This document shows positions 1 through 9,778 of a stretch of DNA of 64,000 nt, one piece after another. Within the stretch, counting starts at the first letter, position 1. Each line of letters begins with the position of its first letter. The notes below the pieces were generated by a model, which worked only from the letters and a program-made list of their open reading frames with translations, made no database searches and was not told the DNA's origin. The position numbers were made by a program, and so were the translations under genes. This stretch comes from DALYJJ01 sp031969915 (lineage in GTDB: Bacteria; Acidobacteriota; Terriglobia; Bryobacterales; Bryobacteraceae), in contig DALYJJ010000006.1 in the NCBI GenBank assembly GCA_031969915.1, forward strand, positions 1 through 64,000, read 5' to 3'.

Positions 1-529
1 CCTCCAGCTCCTCCCGCCCCGCCATCCGCGCCCCCAGCCGCAGCTCCCCCTTCTCCAACATCACCTGCACCAGCCCCAGCACCTCCCTCCGCGGCACGTT
101 CCACCGCCCCGCCCCGCGCGTCGTCCATCGACCGCCCGTCAGCACCACTCCCAACACCCGCGCCTCCCGCACCTCACCCCGCAGCGAATCCAGCACCGCC
201 GCCCCCACCCCCGACGCGTCCACCACCAGCGTGCACCGCCCCTCGCGGCTCAGCTTCCTCACCGCCCCCGTCACCTTCTTCGCCACATCCACGTAACTCA
301 TCCCCAACGCCAGCCGTGCCGCCGCCCGCACCGCGTACTCGTACTCCATCCGCACCGCCGTCACCACCACCCCGTCCGTCACCGTCCGCCGCAGCACCCG
401 CCGCTCCACCACCACCAGCGCCGTGTGATCCTGCGCCTGCCCCAGGTCCAGACCCACAAAGTACTCCGGCTCGAGCCCTCGGTCCTCCGCCGCCAGAATG
501 TAATCCGCTCTCGATGTCGACCACGCCAT
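1..529 (-). CDS. Terminase large subunit, nuclease half (partial, runs off the left edge)
   Basis: The frame is open from an ATG at 529 to the window edge (about 176 residues), so the 3' end is missing. It contains VGLDLGQAQDHTALVVVE, which looks like the first acidic strand of an RNase H/RuvC fold, and later LVVDASGVGAAVLDSLR as a likely second strand. This is the layout of the C-terminal nuclease of phage-type terminase large subunits, which cut DNA during packaging. The ATPase half is the separate gene just upstream, ending 9 bases away. A GAGGGG stretch precedes the ATG. Family membership is inferred from motifs and neighbour; it may be a domesticated or relic phage gene. Confidence 0.6.
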   Translation of the reverse strand, partial: MAWSTSRADYILAAEDRGLEPEYFVGLDLGQAQDHTALVVVERRVLRRTVTDGVVVTAVRMEYEYAVRAAARLALGMSYVDVAKKVTGAVRKLSREGRCTLVVDASGVGAAVLDSLRGEVREARVLGVVLTGGRWTTRGAGRWNVPRREVLGLVQVMLEKGELRLGARMAGREELE

Positions 530-538
530 AACCACCCC

Positions 539-1375
539 TCACCACAGCTCCAGCCGCGGTATGTCGTCATGGAAGGCTCGCGACATCGCCGCCGCCGAAA
601 ACAGCGCCCCGTCCGGCTCCAGAAACTCGCACAGAAACTCCTGCCGGAACCTCCGCTCCGGCAGATCCCGCCGCGCCGCCTCCAGGAACGACGCCGGAAT
701 CCGCGCGCACGCCGTCGCCGGAGCCTCGATCCGCATCCAATCCCCGTCCCCCCGCGCCCAGATCCGCCAGAAGAACCCCCGCTTCCCCTTCGGCGTCGAA
801 ATCGCCCACAGCCCGCCCCCGCTCACCGCCAGCACCGGCGCCAACGACTCGAACATCTCGTCCGGCACCCGCGCCGCTTCGTCGAAAATCAGCAGCGTTA
901 CGTTCGAAAATCCCACCGTCGTGTCCGCGTTCCCCGGCAGCCCCACAATCCGGCCTCCCCCCGGAAGCTGTAGACTCGGCCGGTTCTCCCCGTCGCCCCG
1001 CAGCTTCCCCAGACCCAGCCGCGCCGCCAGCCCCCGCACCGCCCGCAGAAACAACGTGCTCTGCCGTAGCGACGGCGACCCGATCAGCACCAGCGCCGCC
1101 GGGTCGAAATAGGCCGTATGCAGCGCCTTGATCGCCGTCACCGTCGTCTTCCCCCATTGCCGCGAACAGCACAACATCACCCGCTTCCCGCCCCGCAGCA
1201 CCTGCTCCTGCTGCGCGTCCGGCTCGAATCCCAGCCGCTCCCGCGCGAAACGCACCACGTCCTCGCGGTATTCTTCGTCCGCCGCACCGGCGCCGCCTCC
1301 CACCCACGTCACCGGCTGCCACTCCGCCCCGCCCGTCCATTCGTCGCAACTCATCCGTCCGTAATGTACCCTCAT
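539..1375 (-). CDS. Terminase large subunit-like ATPase half
   Basis: 278 residues. A divergent Walker A region CCSRQWGKTTVTAIKAL, a Walker B-like LLIFDEAARVPDEMFE and a coupling segment WAISTPKGKRGFFWRIW are all visible, in the order found in phage terminase ATPases that drive DNA into capsids. The chain stops shortly after the ATPase domain and the nuclease domain follows as a separate ORF (529 to the edge). Either the family is naturally split here or an ancestral single gene has broken. No capsid, portal or small terminase gene is nearby, so a working prophage is unlikely. A fragment of a paralogue lies at 4139-4315. Confidence 0.7.
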   Translation of the reverse strand: MRVHYGRMSCDEWTGGAEWQPVTWVGGGAGAADEEYREDVVRFARERLGFEPDAQQEQVLRGGKRVMLCCSRQWGKTTVTAIKALHTAYFDPAALVLIGSPSLRQSTLFLRAVRGLAARLGLGKLRGDGENRPSLQLPGGGRIVGLPGNADTTVGFSNVTLLIFDEAARVPDEMFESLAPVLAVSGGGLWAISTPKGKRGFFWRIWARGDGDWMRIEAPATACARIPASFLEAARRDLPERRFRQEFLCEFLEPDGALFSAAAMSRAFHDDIPRLELW

Positions 1376-1469
1376 CGCGTCTTCACTCCTACCACCCGGG
1401 CCCCGCGCTCTTGCCCCCGATTTCCCACAAATTGCTCAAATAACGGCGAAAATAAATCCGCTTTCTCTG

Positions 1470-2084
1470 TTACTCATCAGCCCGCCCGGCTCCGAGCGGC
1501 CTCTTTCCCGCGGACTCCGCTCCCGCCGGCTCGCGAAACGCTTCCACCGGTATCCGCTCGTACGTCACTGCCAGCACCGTCAACTGCGTCGTGCCCCCCG
1601 GCGCCTGCAGAACCACCTGGTCCCCCGCCTCCGCCTTCATCAGCGCGCGCCCCAGCGGCGACACCCAACTGATGTGGTTACGGCTGAGATCCACCTCGTC
1701 CGTCCCCACGATGCTCACCGCCCGCTCCGCCCCCTCCGCCGTCGCATAGCGCACCGTCGCCCCGAAAAACACCTTCGCCGCCGCTGCCCCCGTCCTCGGC
1801 CTCTCCGGGTCCACCACCTCCGCCGCCTCAATCCGCTTCGCCAGAAAACGAATCCGGTTGTCGATCTGCCGCAGCCGCCGCTTGCCGTACTGATAGTCCG
1901 CGTTCTCACTCCGGTCGCCGTTGCTCGCCGCCCACGCCACCACCTCCGTCACCGCCGGACGTTCTCTCGTCACCAGAAACCGGTGCTCGTCTTTCAACCG
2001 CGCCAGGCCGCCCGGCGTGATGTAGTTCTTCCCCGGCGCCGCCGGCGCATCGTCTTTCGGCTTCCGTGTAAACCCTTTGCGCAT
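1470..2084 (-). CDS. greB: Transcription elongation factor GreB
   Basis: 204 residues from the ATG at 2084 (MRKGFTRKPKDD). An upstream in-frame ATG at 2210 would add 42 residues unlike the family, so the internal start is preferred. The N-terminal part YITPGGLARLKDE leads into the Gre coiled coil that enters the RNA polymerase secondary channel, with SNGDRSENADYQYGKRRLR carrying the acidic tip typical of Gre factors. The C-terminal globular domain follows (ISWVSPLGRALMKAEAGD). GreB stimulates transcript cleavage to rescue backtracked polymerase. The C-terminal tail is longer than in the E. coli protein. Confidence 0.9.
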   Translation of the reverse strand: MRKGFTRKPKDDAPAAPGKNYITPGGLARLKDEHRFLVTRERPAVTEVVAWAASNGDRSENADYQYGKRRLRQIDNRIRFLAKRIEAAEVVDPERPRTGAAAAKVFFGATVRYATAEGAERAVSIVGTDEVDLSRNHISWVSPLGRALMKAEAGDQVVLQAPGGTTQLTVLAVTYERIPVEAFREPAGAESAGKRPLGAGRADE

Positions 2085-2212
2085 CGCACCTGCCTTCCCG
2101 GTCCGCGAACAACCCCAGAGTACCGCCGATCCCCCCGTTCGCACGTATAATCCGGCATGCGCCTCCTTGCGCTCCGCCCTCAAGCACGGCACCGCCGTCC
2201 GAGGACCCATCC

Positions 2213-2761
2213 ATGACGCGAACCCTTGCCGGCATCCTCGCCGTGGCGCTCATCGCAACGCTGGCCGATTACACCTGGTACACGCTCCATGTCCGCCACA
2301 GCATCGTCACCGGCGTCATCCACGGCGCCGCCGTCCTCACCGCCGTGGGCGCCGTGCTCGGCCTCCACGTCGGCCGCGTGTGGAAAGGATTGCCCATCGG
2401 TGCGCTCGCCGGCATCGGCGGCGCCCTCACGTACTATCTGCTCATCGCCCTAGTCGACCCGCGCCCGTACGGCTCCGCGATCCCCGCCTCCTGGGTCGCC
2501 CTCTGGCTGATCGTCGCCGTGCTCGACGGCCGCTGGCTCCGCGCCCCCCAACGCCGCCCCTGGCCCGCCATCGCCCTCCGAGCCGCCCTCGCCGCCATCC
2601 TCAGCGGAGCATCGTTCTTCCTGGTCGTGAACACCCTCTGGGGCCGCCCCCCGGTCACCGGCAGAAACTACGCCCTCCAGTTCGCCGCCTGGGCCGTAGC
2701 CTGGGCCCCCGCCCTGCTCACCCTCACCTGGCGCCGCCGCCCCGCGCCGCCCCGTACGTAA
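2213..2761 (+). CDS. Small integral membrane protein of unknown function
   Basis: 182 residues, mostly hydrophobic. About six membrane segments are visible, the first from residue 5 (TLAGILAVALIATLADY) and the last near residue 165 (FAAWAVAWAPALLTLTW). It starts 128 bases from the divergent greB. There are no catalytic motifs and no family that I recognise. The charged C-terminus (WRRRPAPPRT) is likely cytoplasmic. The next gene is convergent, with its stop 4 bases away. Confidence 0.7.
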   Translation: MTRTLAGILAVALIATLADYTWYTLHVRHSIVTGVIHGAAVLTAVGAVLGLHVGRVWKGLPIGALAGIGGALTYYLLIALVDPRPYGSAIPASWVALWLIVAVLDGRWLRAPQRRPWPAIALRAALAAILSGASFFLVVNTLWGRPPVTGRNYALQFAAWAVAWAPALLTLTWRRRPAPPRT

Positions 2762-2765
2762 CTGA

Positions 2766-3719
2766 TTACTCCCGCACCACCCGAATCCGCGCCCGGCCGA
2801 TGCTGCAGCGTGCCTCGCCGGTCTTGTTTGCGAAAAACGCGTCCCAGTCCGGTCTGGATTCGAATCCCGTGTAGAAGACCGTGTACTCGTTGCCCTGCTC
2901 GTGCGCCAGCCCCAGCGGCGTCCGCACATCACCCGACCACGCGCCCGCCTCGGTCTGGATCCGCAACGGCCGGCCGGCCGCCCAATTCACACCGTCTTTC
3001 GATGTCGAGTACCCGATCGAATCCGCCGCCACGGCCCGCCAACCCTCGGCGCCGTCGCCAGGCCCACCAGCCAGTGCTCAATTGGCAGCTTCTCGGTCCT
3101 GGCGCTGCCGTACATCGCGTACCAGCGGTCGCCCACCCGGTACGGGAAAAACGAGTCCGTCCCCTGCAACCCTTCCCAGCCCAGCGAATCCGGCCCGCGC
3201 CGCATCACCACGCCGGCGTCCTGATACGGACCCCCGATCCCCGCTTCTCCCTCCTTCTGCGAGACCGCCCGCCAGATCTCGCCGTCATGGTTGCTCAGGA
3301 ACTGCTCCTTCGTGTTCGGCTTGCACCGGTACGCCACGTAGAAGAGGTTCCACCGTCGCTCGAGCGCGTCATACACCGGAATCGGCGACCACAGCGCCCC
3401 CCTCGGGTCCGCTCCCGTGCAGTCCCCGCTCGATTCGTACAATGTGGCAACGCGCTTCCAGTCCCGCCCGTTCCGGCTCGTCCAGTGCCCCAGTCGCATC
3501 TTCGCCCAAATCGGCAGACTCACCATCTCCGACGTGAACAGGTGGTACGCTCCCCCCACTTTGACCACCCGTCCGCCCTCGAACCCGAACCGGTTCCCCG
3601 CGGCATCCGGATGCCGCACCGATAACACCGGTCTCGCATCCTGGCTCACGAGCTCCAGTCGCTGCGCACCCACCCGCAGCACGAGCGCACATCCAAGCAG
3701 TAATAGGCGGCTACGCATG
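2766..3719 (-). pseudogene. Secreted beta-propeller glycosidase-like protein, frameshifted
   Basis: Reading starts at the ATG at 3719 with a signal peptide (MRSRLLLLGCALVLRVGAQ). Repeated propeller-like phrases follow (GRVVKVGGAYHLFTSEM, YPYRVGDRWYAMYGSA-like) as in GH43/GH32-type five-bladed propellers that act on plant or microbial polysaccharides. Near 3040-3055 the frame is lost after GLATAP. The continuation (GWRAVAADSIGYSTSKDG to FFANKTGEARCSIGRA) is in a different frame and ends at 2766. A one-base correction restores a protein of about 317 residues. It may be a true pseudogene or a sequencing error; the exact substrate cannot be told. Confidence 0.6.
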
Positions 3720-3860
3720 CGACCAACAATATCGCAAGAAGCTACTTTCGAACTGCATACCCGCCCCCCGCCGCCCAGCAGCCAAGCCGGATTCCGCGTT
3801 ACTTTGGTTGAGTCACCTTTGAGTGATCCCCGAAAGGCGGCGGCGAAGCTCAAGAAACAC

Positions 3861-4094
3861 ATGGCAACGGCGAAAGAGCGGAAGGATATGCGAGAAGAAT
3901 ACGATCGGTCGCAGTTGAAGGGGGGTGTTCGGGGCAAATACTATCGACAAGCGAATGCAGGCACGAATCTAGTGCTCATCGAGCCCGACCTGATGGATGT
4001 TTTCCCCGACGGTCAGGCGGTGAATAGGGCGCTTCGAGTCCTCGCCGAAGCCGCCCGAACCGCGAGTTCGTCAAAGCGTAGGCACACCCGGTAA
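3861..4094 (+). CDS. Small conserved protein, antitoxin-like
   Basis: 77 residues from ATG 3861 (MATAKERKDMREEYDRSQ) with the segment GVRGKYYRQANAGTNLVLIE and then DVFPDGQAVNRALRVLAEAAR. Small proteins with this MREEYD...VRGKYY...VFPD...NxALR pattern are common beside addiction modules and in accessory DNA, but have no established function that I can name. The open frame continues further upstream without a better start. No toxin partner is adjacent. Confidence 0.55.
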   Translation: MATAKERKDMREEYDRSQLKGGVRGKYYRQANAGTNLVLIEPDLMDVFPDGQAVNRALRVLAEAARTASSSKRRHTR

Positions 4095-4138
4095 CGTTAC
4101 AGTTTCCGCCGCAAGCGGTGAGCAGCGCGCTTCGCCCT

Positions 4139-4315
4139 TCATCCCATCCGGCAGCCGAACCGTAGTCCAACCTCACCGAACGTTCTCCCAGCCCTCGCTA
4201 TCCCGGGCAAGCAGTTCGTTATCCGCGTCCACTCCGGACCCGCCTTCGCCGACGCCCGCCAGAAGAACCCCTGCATCCCGTTCGGTGTCGAGAGCAGCCA
4301 GCAGTCTCCGTCCGT
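4139..4315 (-). pseudogene. Fragment of a terminase-like ATPase
   Basis: About 58 codons reading WLLSTPNGMQGFFWRASAK, the same coupling segment as in the intact gene at 539-1375 (WAISTPKGKRGFFWRIW). The flanks are unrelated or frameshifted and there is no Walker A or B, so this is a remnant of a paralogous copy rather than a gene. Confidence 0.55.
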
Positions 4316-4458
4316 CGCCTCCCGACGCCCAACTCCCCCTCCCTCCCTCGATCGGCCGTGCCGCCGCCAACGGCCACAAACGCCCCCCTCGGACGCGACG
4401 CACACGCGATCCTATAGCCGCGCCGTCAGTTCTGGGCGCCAGTTTCTTCATCGCGCCA

Positions 4459-4797
4459 TCACGCGATCCGTTTCCCCGTAGACATCACCGCCCGTAGAAT
4501 CGCGTTGATCCGCGTCGAATACCCCTCGCCGTGTCCCTGAAGCCAATCGTAAACGTCGCGGTCGATACGGGCCGCAACCAGCACCTTCGGCACTCGCCGC
4601 GCCTTCCGCAGTTGCGCTGCCGTCAATTCAGGAATGTCCGAGAAGTCAATGCTCGCATCATCGCCAGCCGCCTGGCTTCTGGCGATCCGGTTCAAAACCG
4701 CTTTCTGCGCCTTACCGACCGGCTTGCTGAAGATAGATTCCGCGCTCACGCTGACTAGCTTTGCGCGCGGAGATGATGCGGATCGTTTCTTCGCCAT
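4459..4797 (-). CDS. brnA: BrnA-type antitoxin (copy 1)
   Basis: 112 residues from ATG 4797 (MAKKRSASSPRAKLVSVS). The C-terminal half has the BrnA/DUF4415 ribbon-helix-helix signature VLVAARIDRDVYDWLQGHG followed by GYSTRINAILRAVM. BrnA binds and neutralises BrnT and represses its own promoter. The start overlaps the 3' part of the broken brnT upstream, the usual overlap in these operons. This is the only one of three brnA copies in the window that is intact. Its toxin is frameshifted, so the antitoxin appears orphaned. Confidence 0.75.
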   Translation of the reverse strand: MAKKRSASSPRAKLVSVSAESIFSKPVGKAQKAVLNRIARSQAAGDDASIDFSDIPELTAAQLRKARRVPKVLVAARIDRDVYDWLQGHGEGYSTRINAILRAVMSTGKRIA

Positions 4798-5007
4798 CTT
4801 CCCCTTCCTCGCGATAGACAGGAACCACCAACAGTACAGCAGCCATAACCGCTCCGAGAGCGTGCCAACGCTGCTCATCGTCCTCGACCGGTCTCGCATC
4901 AGCAGCAGGTTCGGAACGTCAAGTACTCGTGCCGCAGTTTCGAAATTCAAGCCATCGTGCTTAGCCTGGTTCGCCTTGTCCTTTGCCGCGTCCCATGCGA
5001 AACGCAT
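4712..5007 (-). pseudogene. brnT: BrnT-type ribonuclease toxin, frameshifted (copy 1)
   Basis: The N-terminal part from ATG 5007 (MRFAWDAAKDKANQAKHDG) runs to LLLMRD. The family continuation (VEDDEQRWHALGAV, then EETIRIISARKASQRERG) lies in another frame and stops at 4712. Comparison with copy 2, which has CGGGTC where copy 1 has CGGTC, indicates a single lost G near 4886-4890. BrnT is a RelE-fold ribonuclease that inhibits translation. Restored, the product would be about 98 residues, normal for the family. Confidence 0.75.
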
Positions 5008-5039
5008 TCCCCGTTATACAGAGTGTATAACGACCCGCC

Positions 5040-5273
5040 GCAGAAGCCGACTACTGGCTCTTCCTTCGCTTCAAGGATGGGCTGAGCGGACGCGTTCGGT
5101 TGGGCCCTGGCGAATTCACGGGAGTGCTTGAGCCCCTCGGTGATGTCGAGTTCTTCAACCGTGTCTACATCGACGCCGGCGCCCCGGCGTGGCCCGGCGA
5201 TATCGATCTTGCTCCCGACGCTCTCTACCGGCAAATCGCCCTCGAACGGGACGTTCGCCAGCGTGCCCCCTGA
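5040..5273 (+). pseudogene. DUF2442 fragment (copy 1)
   Basis: 77 codons beginning AEADYWLFLRFKDGLSGRVR and ending in RQRAP. They are nearly identical to the C-terminal 77 residues of the intact DUF2442 gene at 13573-13833, but the first 9 or so residues and the start codon are missing: the left edge abuts the brnT upstream region. The DUF4160 partner found with copy 2 is absent here. This is a truncated duplicate. Confidence 0.7.
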
Positions 5274-5277
5274 GACT

Positions 5278-5349
5278 TCACGCAGAGCGAAGGAGAGACA
5301 CCTCCTGCTCCATCGATGATGTGACCGCAAACCGCAGGCACTCGCGAAT
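5278..5349 (-). pseudogene. DUF433-like antitoxin remnant (copy 1)
   Basis: The reverse strand reads IRECLRFAVTSSMEQEVSLL then RSA and a stop. This resembles the C-terminal end of DUF433 antitoxins (usual form IRACLAFAA...VPLP). It is convergent with the DUF2442 fragment and the same arrangement recurs at 13838-13959. Only about 24 codons remain. Confidence 0.4.
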
Positions 5350-5539
5350 GCGTGTTCTTCTCGACCTGCAGCGAAGGTGCCTCCGATCACATCTCTGCGC
5401 TAGCCTGTGCGGGCGACGGGTTGCCGGCGGATGACACGCCAATCCACTCGCCTGCTACCGCTTGACGCCGCCGGTCGTTTAGCGATAAACCAGTCTCTTC
5501 AGGTTGCCTAATTGTTCGTAGTGAATCCGAAATACCCGA
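5350..5539. other. Non-coding stretch upstream of cas12b
   Basis: No recognisable gene. It is likely to hold the cas12b promoter, but no convincing -35/-10 pair and no clear ribosome binding site stands out before the ATG at 5540. Confidence 0.4.
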
Positions 5540-8500
5540 ATGGCTGCGACTGACACTACACAGCGTGCCTATACGCTTCGACTAAGCCGCCCCGTTGGCA
5601 TTTGTGGCAGTTGCGGCAACACTACCTGCGAATGCTGGAAGGCCGCTCTCTGGTCTACCCATGAAGTCATCAACTGTGGAGCTCGTATCTTCGGCGACTT
5701 CCTCCTCACCCTCCGCGGAGGTCTCTGTCACACGCTCGCCTCCGCTGGCCGAAGTGAGTCAGAACAGCGCGACCGCCGCATCATGCTTTCCCTCTGCTGG
5801 CTCTCGGTTGAGGATGATCGACACGCCCCGTCAGATCCAGGCCTTCGCGTTGCCACGTCCTTAGACAGCCAGGAAGCGCGAACGCGTGCAACCGTTGCAG
5901 CCCTGACTATGATTCTTGAGAAGCGGGGGGTCGCCAACGTCGATTCGTGGATAAACGACTGCCGCGATTCGCTCTCGGCCAGGATCAAGGACCGCGCTGT
6001 TTGGATTAATCGCAGCGTAGCCTTTGACCGTTTAAGTGCTCAATACAAGGGGGTAGACCGCGAACTAGTGTTATCCTGTTGGCCTGAGTTCTTTGGCCAC
6101 TTTGCTGATTACCTGCGAATTGCTCCTCTTGACAAGGACGAGCAGGCATCCGCTGGACGCCTAGAGGCAAGAGATGAGCCCAAAGACTACAGAACGAAGG
6201 CCCGCTCCTTCATTAGTAGGAACTACGGCACAGGTAAGAAGATGGATAGCGGCGAGGTTGCGGCTCGGTTACAGATGATGATCGATGCGATCCCCTCGTT
6301 TGAAGGTAAGACTGGNNNNNNNNNNNNNNNNNNNNNNNNNNNNNNNNCCTTGGAACTGCTTTGGACCTCTCTCCACAACCCTCGGAGAAACTCTTTCAGT
6401 CCCTCTGCCGTGCCGTACATTGGCTGGGAAGACCTTCCTCGGGAAGGGTGGCCCTTCAGCGGGCCTGCAGTTTGGACCTTGTGACGGAAGAAGAGAAGAC
6501 CCGTCTCATCAAGAAGTTAACCGGAGAGATTGAGCGAAGTGACTCCAAGCTCTCTCGTCTCCTGCCTGCAGAACTAGCCCACTGCCTCGAATCTAGCATT
6601 GGCGTCAGGTACCGGGCGAGAGTCGCGAGAAACCGAGGAGAAGAATCGGCATGCATCGGTCTGTATGGTGTGATGCTGGATCACGCCTTACGTCGCGTTT
6701 CTGTCGCCCACTCGTGGGTCCGCCGCGCGGAAGCAACGCGCCGTTTTTTGGATTCGGATGCCGAGAAACTCAAGAAGCTTGAGTCACGCGCGCCCGGCGT
6801 AGTGCAATACCTCGACCGGTACTGCGAGGAGCGGTCCGTGATTGTCGGCTCTCTCGACGATCCTGGCTATAGTATGCGGCGCCGCGCCGTCGAAGGCTGG
6901 AAAGAGATCGTAAGAGAGTGGTCTAAGTCTGCGTGCGATTCGCCCGAGACCCGCATTGCAGCAGTCCGCGAGTTGCAGTCGTCTCCCGAGATCGAGAAGT
7001 TCGGCGACATACATCTCTTCGAGCATCTGGCGGCCGATGCGGCCGTGTTGACTTGGCGCACAGAGAACGGTTCAGATCCCTCGCTGCTGGAGGATTATGT
7101 CGCCGGACGCACGGCGCAGAGGAAGAAGGTGCGTTACAAGGTGCCCGCCTATTGCCACCCTGATCACTTCCATCACCCTGTCTACTGCGACTTCGGGAAC
7201 TCTCGATGCGATATCGATTACTCCTGCCGCACGCGGAGAGGTCCTGCCCCTGATCAGAACGTCACGCTTGACTTGTGGAACGGCGCTGAGCAGCATCGCG
7301 TGTTACTCCGGTGGTCTTCCAAGCGCTTGGTGGCAAATCTTGGCTTGGACCAGCAAGGTCCACAAACTGACTCTACACTGGTTACCCGCGCTGACCGCCT
7401 CGGCCGTAGAACGGCTGCCGCAGGCCCTGTCCGCATCCTTAACATATTCGATGAGAAAGATTGGAATGGTCGCCTGCAGGTCCCCCGCCGCCACCTCGAG
7501 CGTCTGGCCCGGCTGGAGAGCCTCGGCCATTACGCACAAGTCGAGATATTGAGGAATCGCCTCCCCTGGTTTCTCACGTTTTCTCCGTCCTTGCAGCCCA
7601 CCGGGCCCTTTTTCGATTACGCAGCGAGCCACCGCATCGCGAAGCAGAAGGACCGCTTTCGGCCCAACGCCCACGCCAACAAGGGCCGGAGCCGAAATGC
7701 CCTCCTTCAGCTCTGCCGTCTGCCGAACCTCCGTGTGCTATCTGTCGACCTTGGTCACCGCTACGCCGCTGCCTGCGCCGTCTGGGAAACTTGCTCTGCC
7801 AATGAACTACAAGAGGAAATCAAGGGCGCGAAGATCGTCGCCGGAGGTGCCGGGCCGGACCATATCTACCTCCACGTCCGGACTCCCAACGACGTCAAGC
7901 GCATCTATCGTCGGGTCGCAGGCGACTGCCTCGCCGACGGCAAGCCCCACCCTGCCCCCTGGGCTCGCCTTGATCGTCAGTTTGTGATTCGTTTGCAAGG
8001 TGAGGACCGGCTTACACGCGCTCCTTCCGCGGACGAGCTGATTCGCGTGACCCAGTGGGAGGAGGAGTTGGGACGAAGCCCTGATCCCGCCCGTAAGCGT
8101 CCGTACCGTCGCGTCGATGAATGCATTCAGGGTACTCTTGACCTCCTTCGTCGTGCCCTTCGCCGGCACGGTCAACGGGCTCGCGTAGCCTTCTTCCTGC
8201 GGCGGGCTGCAGCCTGCACTGAACCCGCGGATCGGCACGATTCCCTCACGAAGGCCTTGATTCATTGGCATGCCTTGATTTCTGATCCCCAGTGGACAGA
8301 TCAATGGGCTGAAAGCTGGTGGAAGCAACTGGGGTTGCCACTGCCCGCCTCCGAAGTCACAGGGATGGTTTCGATGCGCCGCGGACAGAAGGGGCAGATA
8401 GAAGGGGCCATCCGGGCTCGCTCAGTCGATTTTCTGGATCACCCTTTGGAGTCTTGGTCCCAACAATGGTCCGCCAGTTGGGATCGCGACGACATGTTGT

Positions 8501-9738
8501 GGTCGGGTAAGGACGGCCTGCTGGCAACAATGAGGCAGTGGGTTGCCCCGCGCGGCTTGCGATCTGTTGCAGGGGAGTCTCAGGAGAACCGGGCACGCAA
8601 GCAATTGGCTCGCCTCGCAGCACGGGGAATGGGCGGCTTGTCCGTGACCCGAGTCGGAAACTTGACCGCGCTCTATCGCCTCCTCAAGGCCCACAGGATG
8701 CGTCCCCGTCCTGCCTACCCCTCCCCTCAAAACAGTGATTGCCCCGAGTCTCTAGAGAAGTTCAACCTCCGCCTCCTCACCGTGCGCGATCGCCTGCGTG
8801 ACCAACGGGTCAAACAACTCGTCAGTCGGCTGATTGAGGCCGCCCTGGGCATGGGCCGGATGCCGCGGGACGCGTCCGCCTGCAAGAGCCCCGCGCGTCC
8901 CCTCCGTCCAATCGATCCCCCCTGTCACGCGATCGTGATAGAGTCCCTTCGCTACTACCGCCCGGATGAGGCCAATACCAGACGCGAGAATCGCATGCTT
9001 ATGGAGTGGTCGAGCGGCAAGGTCCGGAAGTTGCTGGAAGAGGCATGTGTGCTTCATGGCCTCTTTCTGCACGAGGTGAACGCCCGCTACACTAGTCGAC
9101 AGTGCAGTCGTACCGGCCTTCCCGGCCTTCGTTGCAGCGACATCCCCATCCGGGAGTTCCTCTCGAGCCCCCATTGGATCTCTGCGGTCCATCGGGCACG
9201 GGAGAACTTAACAGCAAAGGACGCGGCGGGCTTTGACCGCTACCTCCTCACCCTTGCTGATCGGTTCACTGGCCACCATGCTAGAGGTTCGTCGCAACCT
9301 TCCACCGTCCGCCTCCCCGTGAAAGGCGGCGACCTCTTCGTTGCAGCCGACGAACATCATCACCCCGCTGCTGCCATCCAGGCAGATCTCAACGGTGCCG
9401 CTAATGTCGGGCTCCGCGCGCTATTCGACCCGGACTGGCCGGGTGCCTGGTGGTTCGTTAGTTGCGACCCGACAGGCGCGCCGAGCCCGGGCCGCGTTAA
9501 GGGATGTGAGGCCTTCGTCGGAGTCTCTACACTGCCCCAACCGGAAGGCGGCCAGCCAAAAGAAACCAGGGTGAAGAACGAGTTCACCTACTTATGGCGC
9601 GACCCAGCACCCGATCCTCTCTGCGCAGGCGACTACCTTTGGAGACCAACACGCTCCTACTGGAACTCGGTCGAGGAGCGCGTTCTGCGTCGGCTGAACC
9701 AGTCGCTCTTCGGGCCGGAGCCTGATTCTCCCTTCTGA
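5540..9738 (+). CDS. cas12b: Cas12b (C2c1), type V-B CRISPR effector nuclease, interrupted by an assembly gap
   Basis: RNA-guided DNA nuclease. The N-terminus (TQRAYTLRL, then WKAALWSTHEVINCGARIFG) matches the Cas12b opening 'LW..H..VN.G.R'. The split RuvC domain is complete: RuvC-I LSVDLGHRYAAACAVWE (Asp codon 7747), RuvC-II AIVIESLRYYRPDEA (Glu codon 8941) followed by the Cas12b hallmark NRMLMEWSSGKVRKLLEEA and YTSRQCSRTGLPGLRC, and RuvC-III IQADLNGAANVGLRALF (Asp codon 9385). It has 258 codons before the gap and 1129 after, so at least 1387 residues against about 1100-1300 in characterised Cas12b. The two parts are in different frames only because the N run is 32 long; a true gap that is a multiple of 3 joins them. 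The tracrRNA and array follow directly downstream. Confidence 0.93.
6316..6347. other. Assembly gap (32 N) inside cas12b
   Basis: Thirty-two undetermined bases. The coding frame before it (codons starting at positions 2 mod 3) and after it (1 mod 3) join only if the missing length is a multiple of three, so the printed length is an estimate. It falls in the recognition lobe, not in a RuvC motif. Confidence 0.98.
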
Positions 9739-9778
9739 TGTTCGCTGTTTGCAAATACTGTCAGCAAGTACTGCCAGT

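Noticed and set aside
5540..9738. cas12b as a frameshifted pseudogene
   Set aside because: The frame change coincides exactly with the run of N, whose length is arbitrary; both parts are otherwise open and complete.
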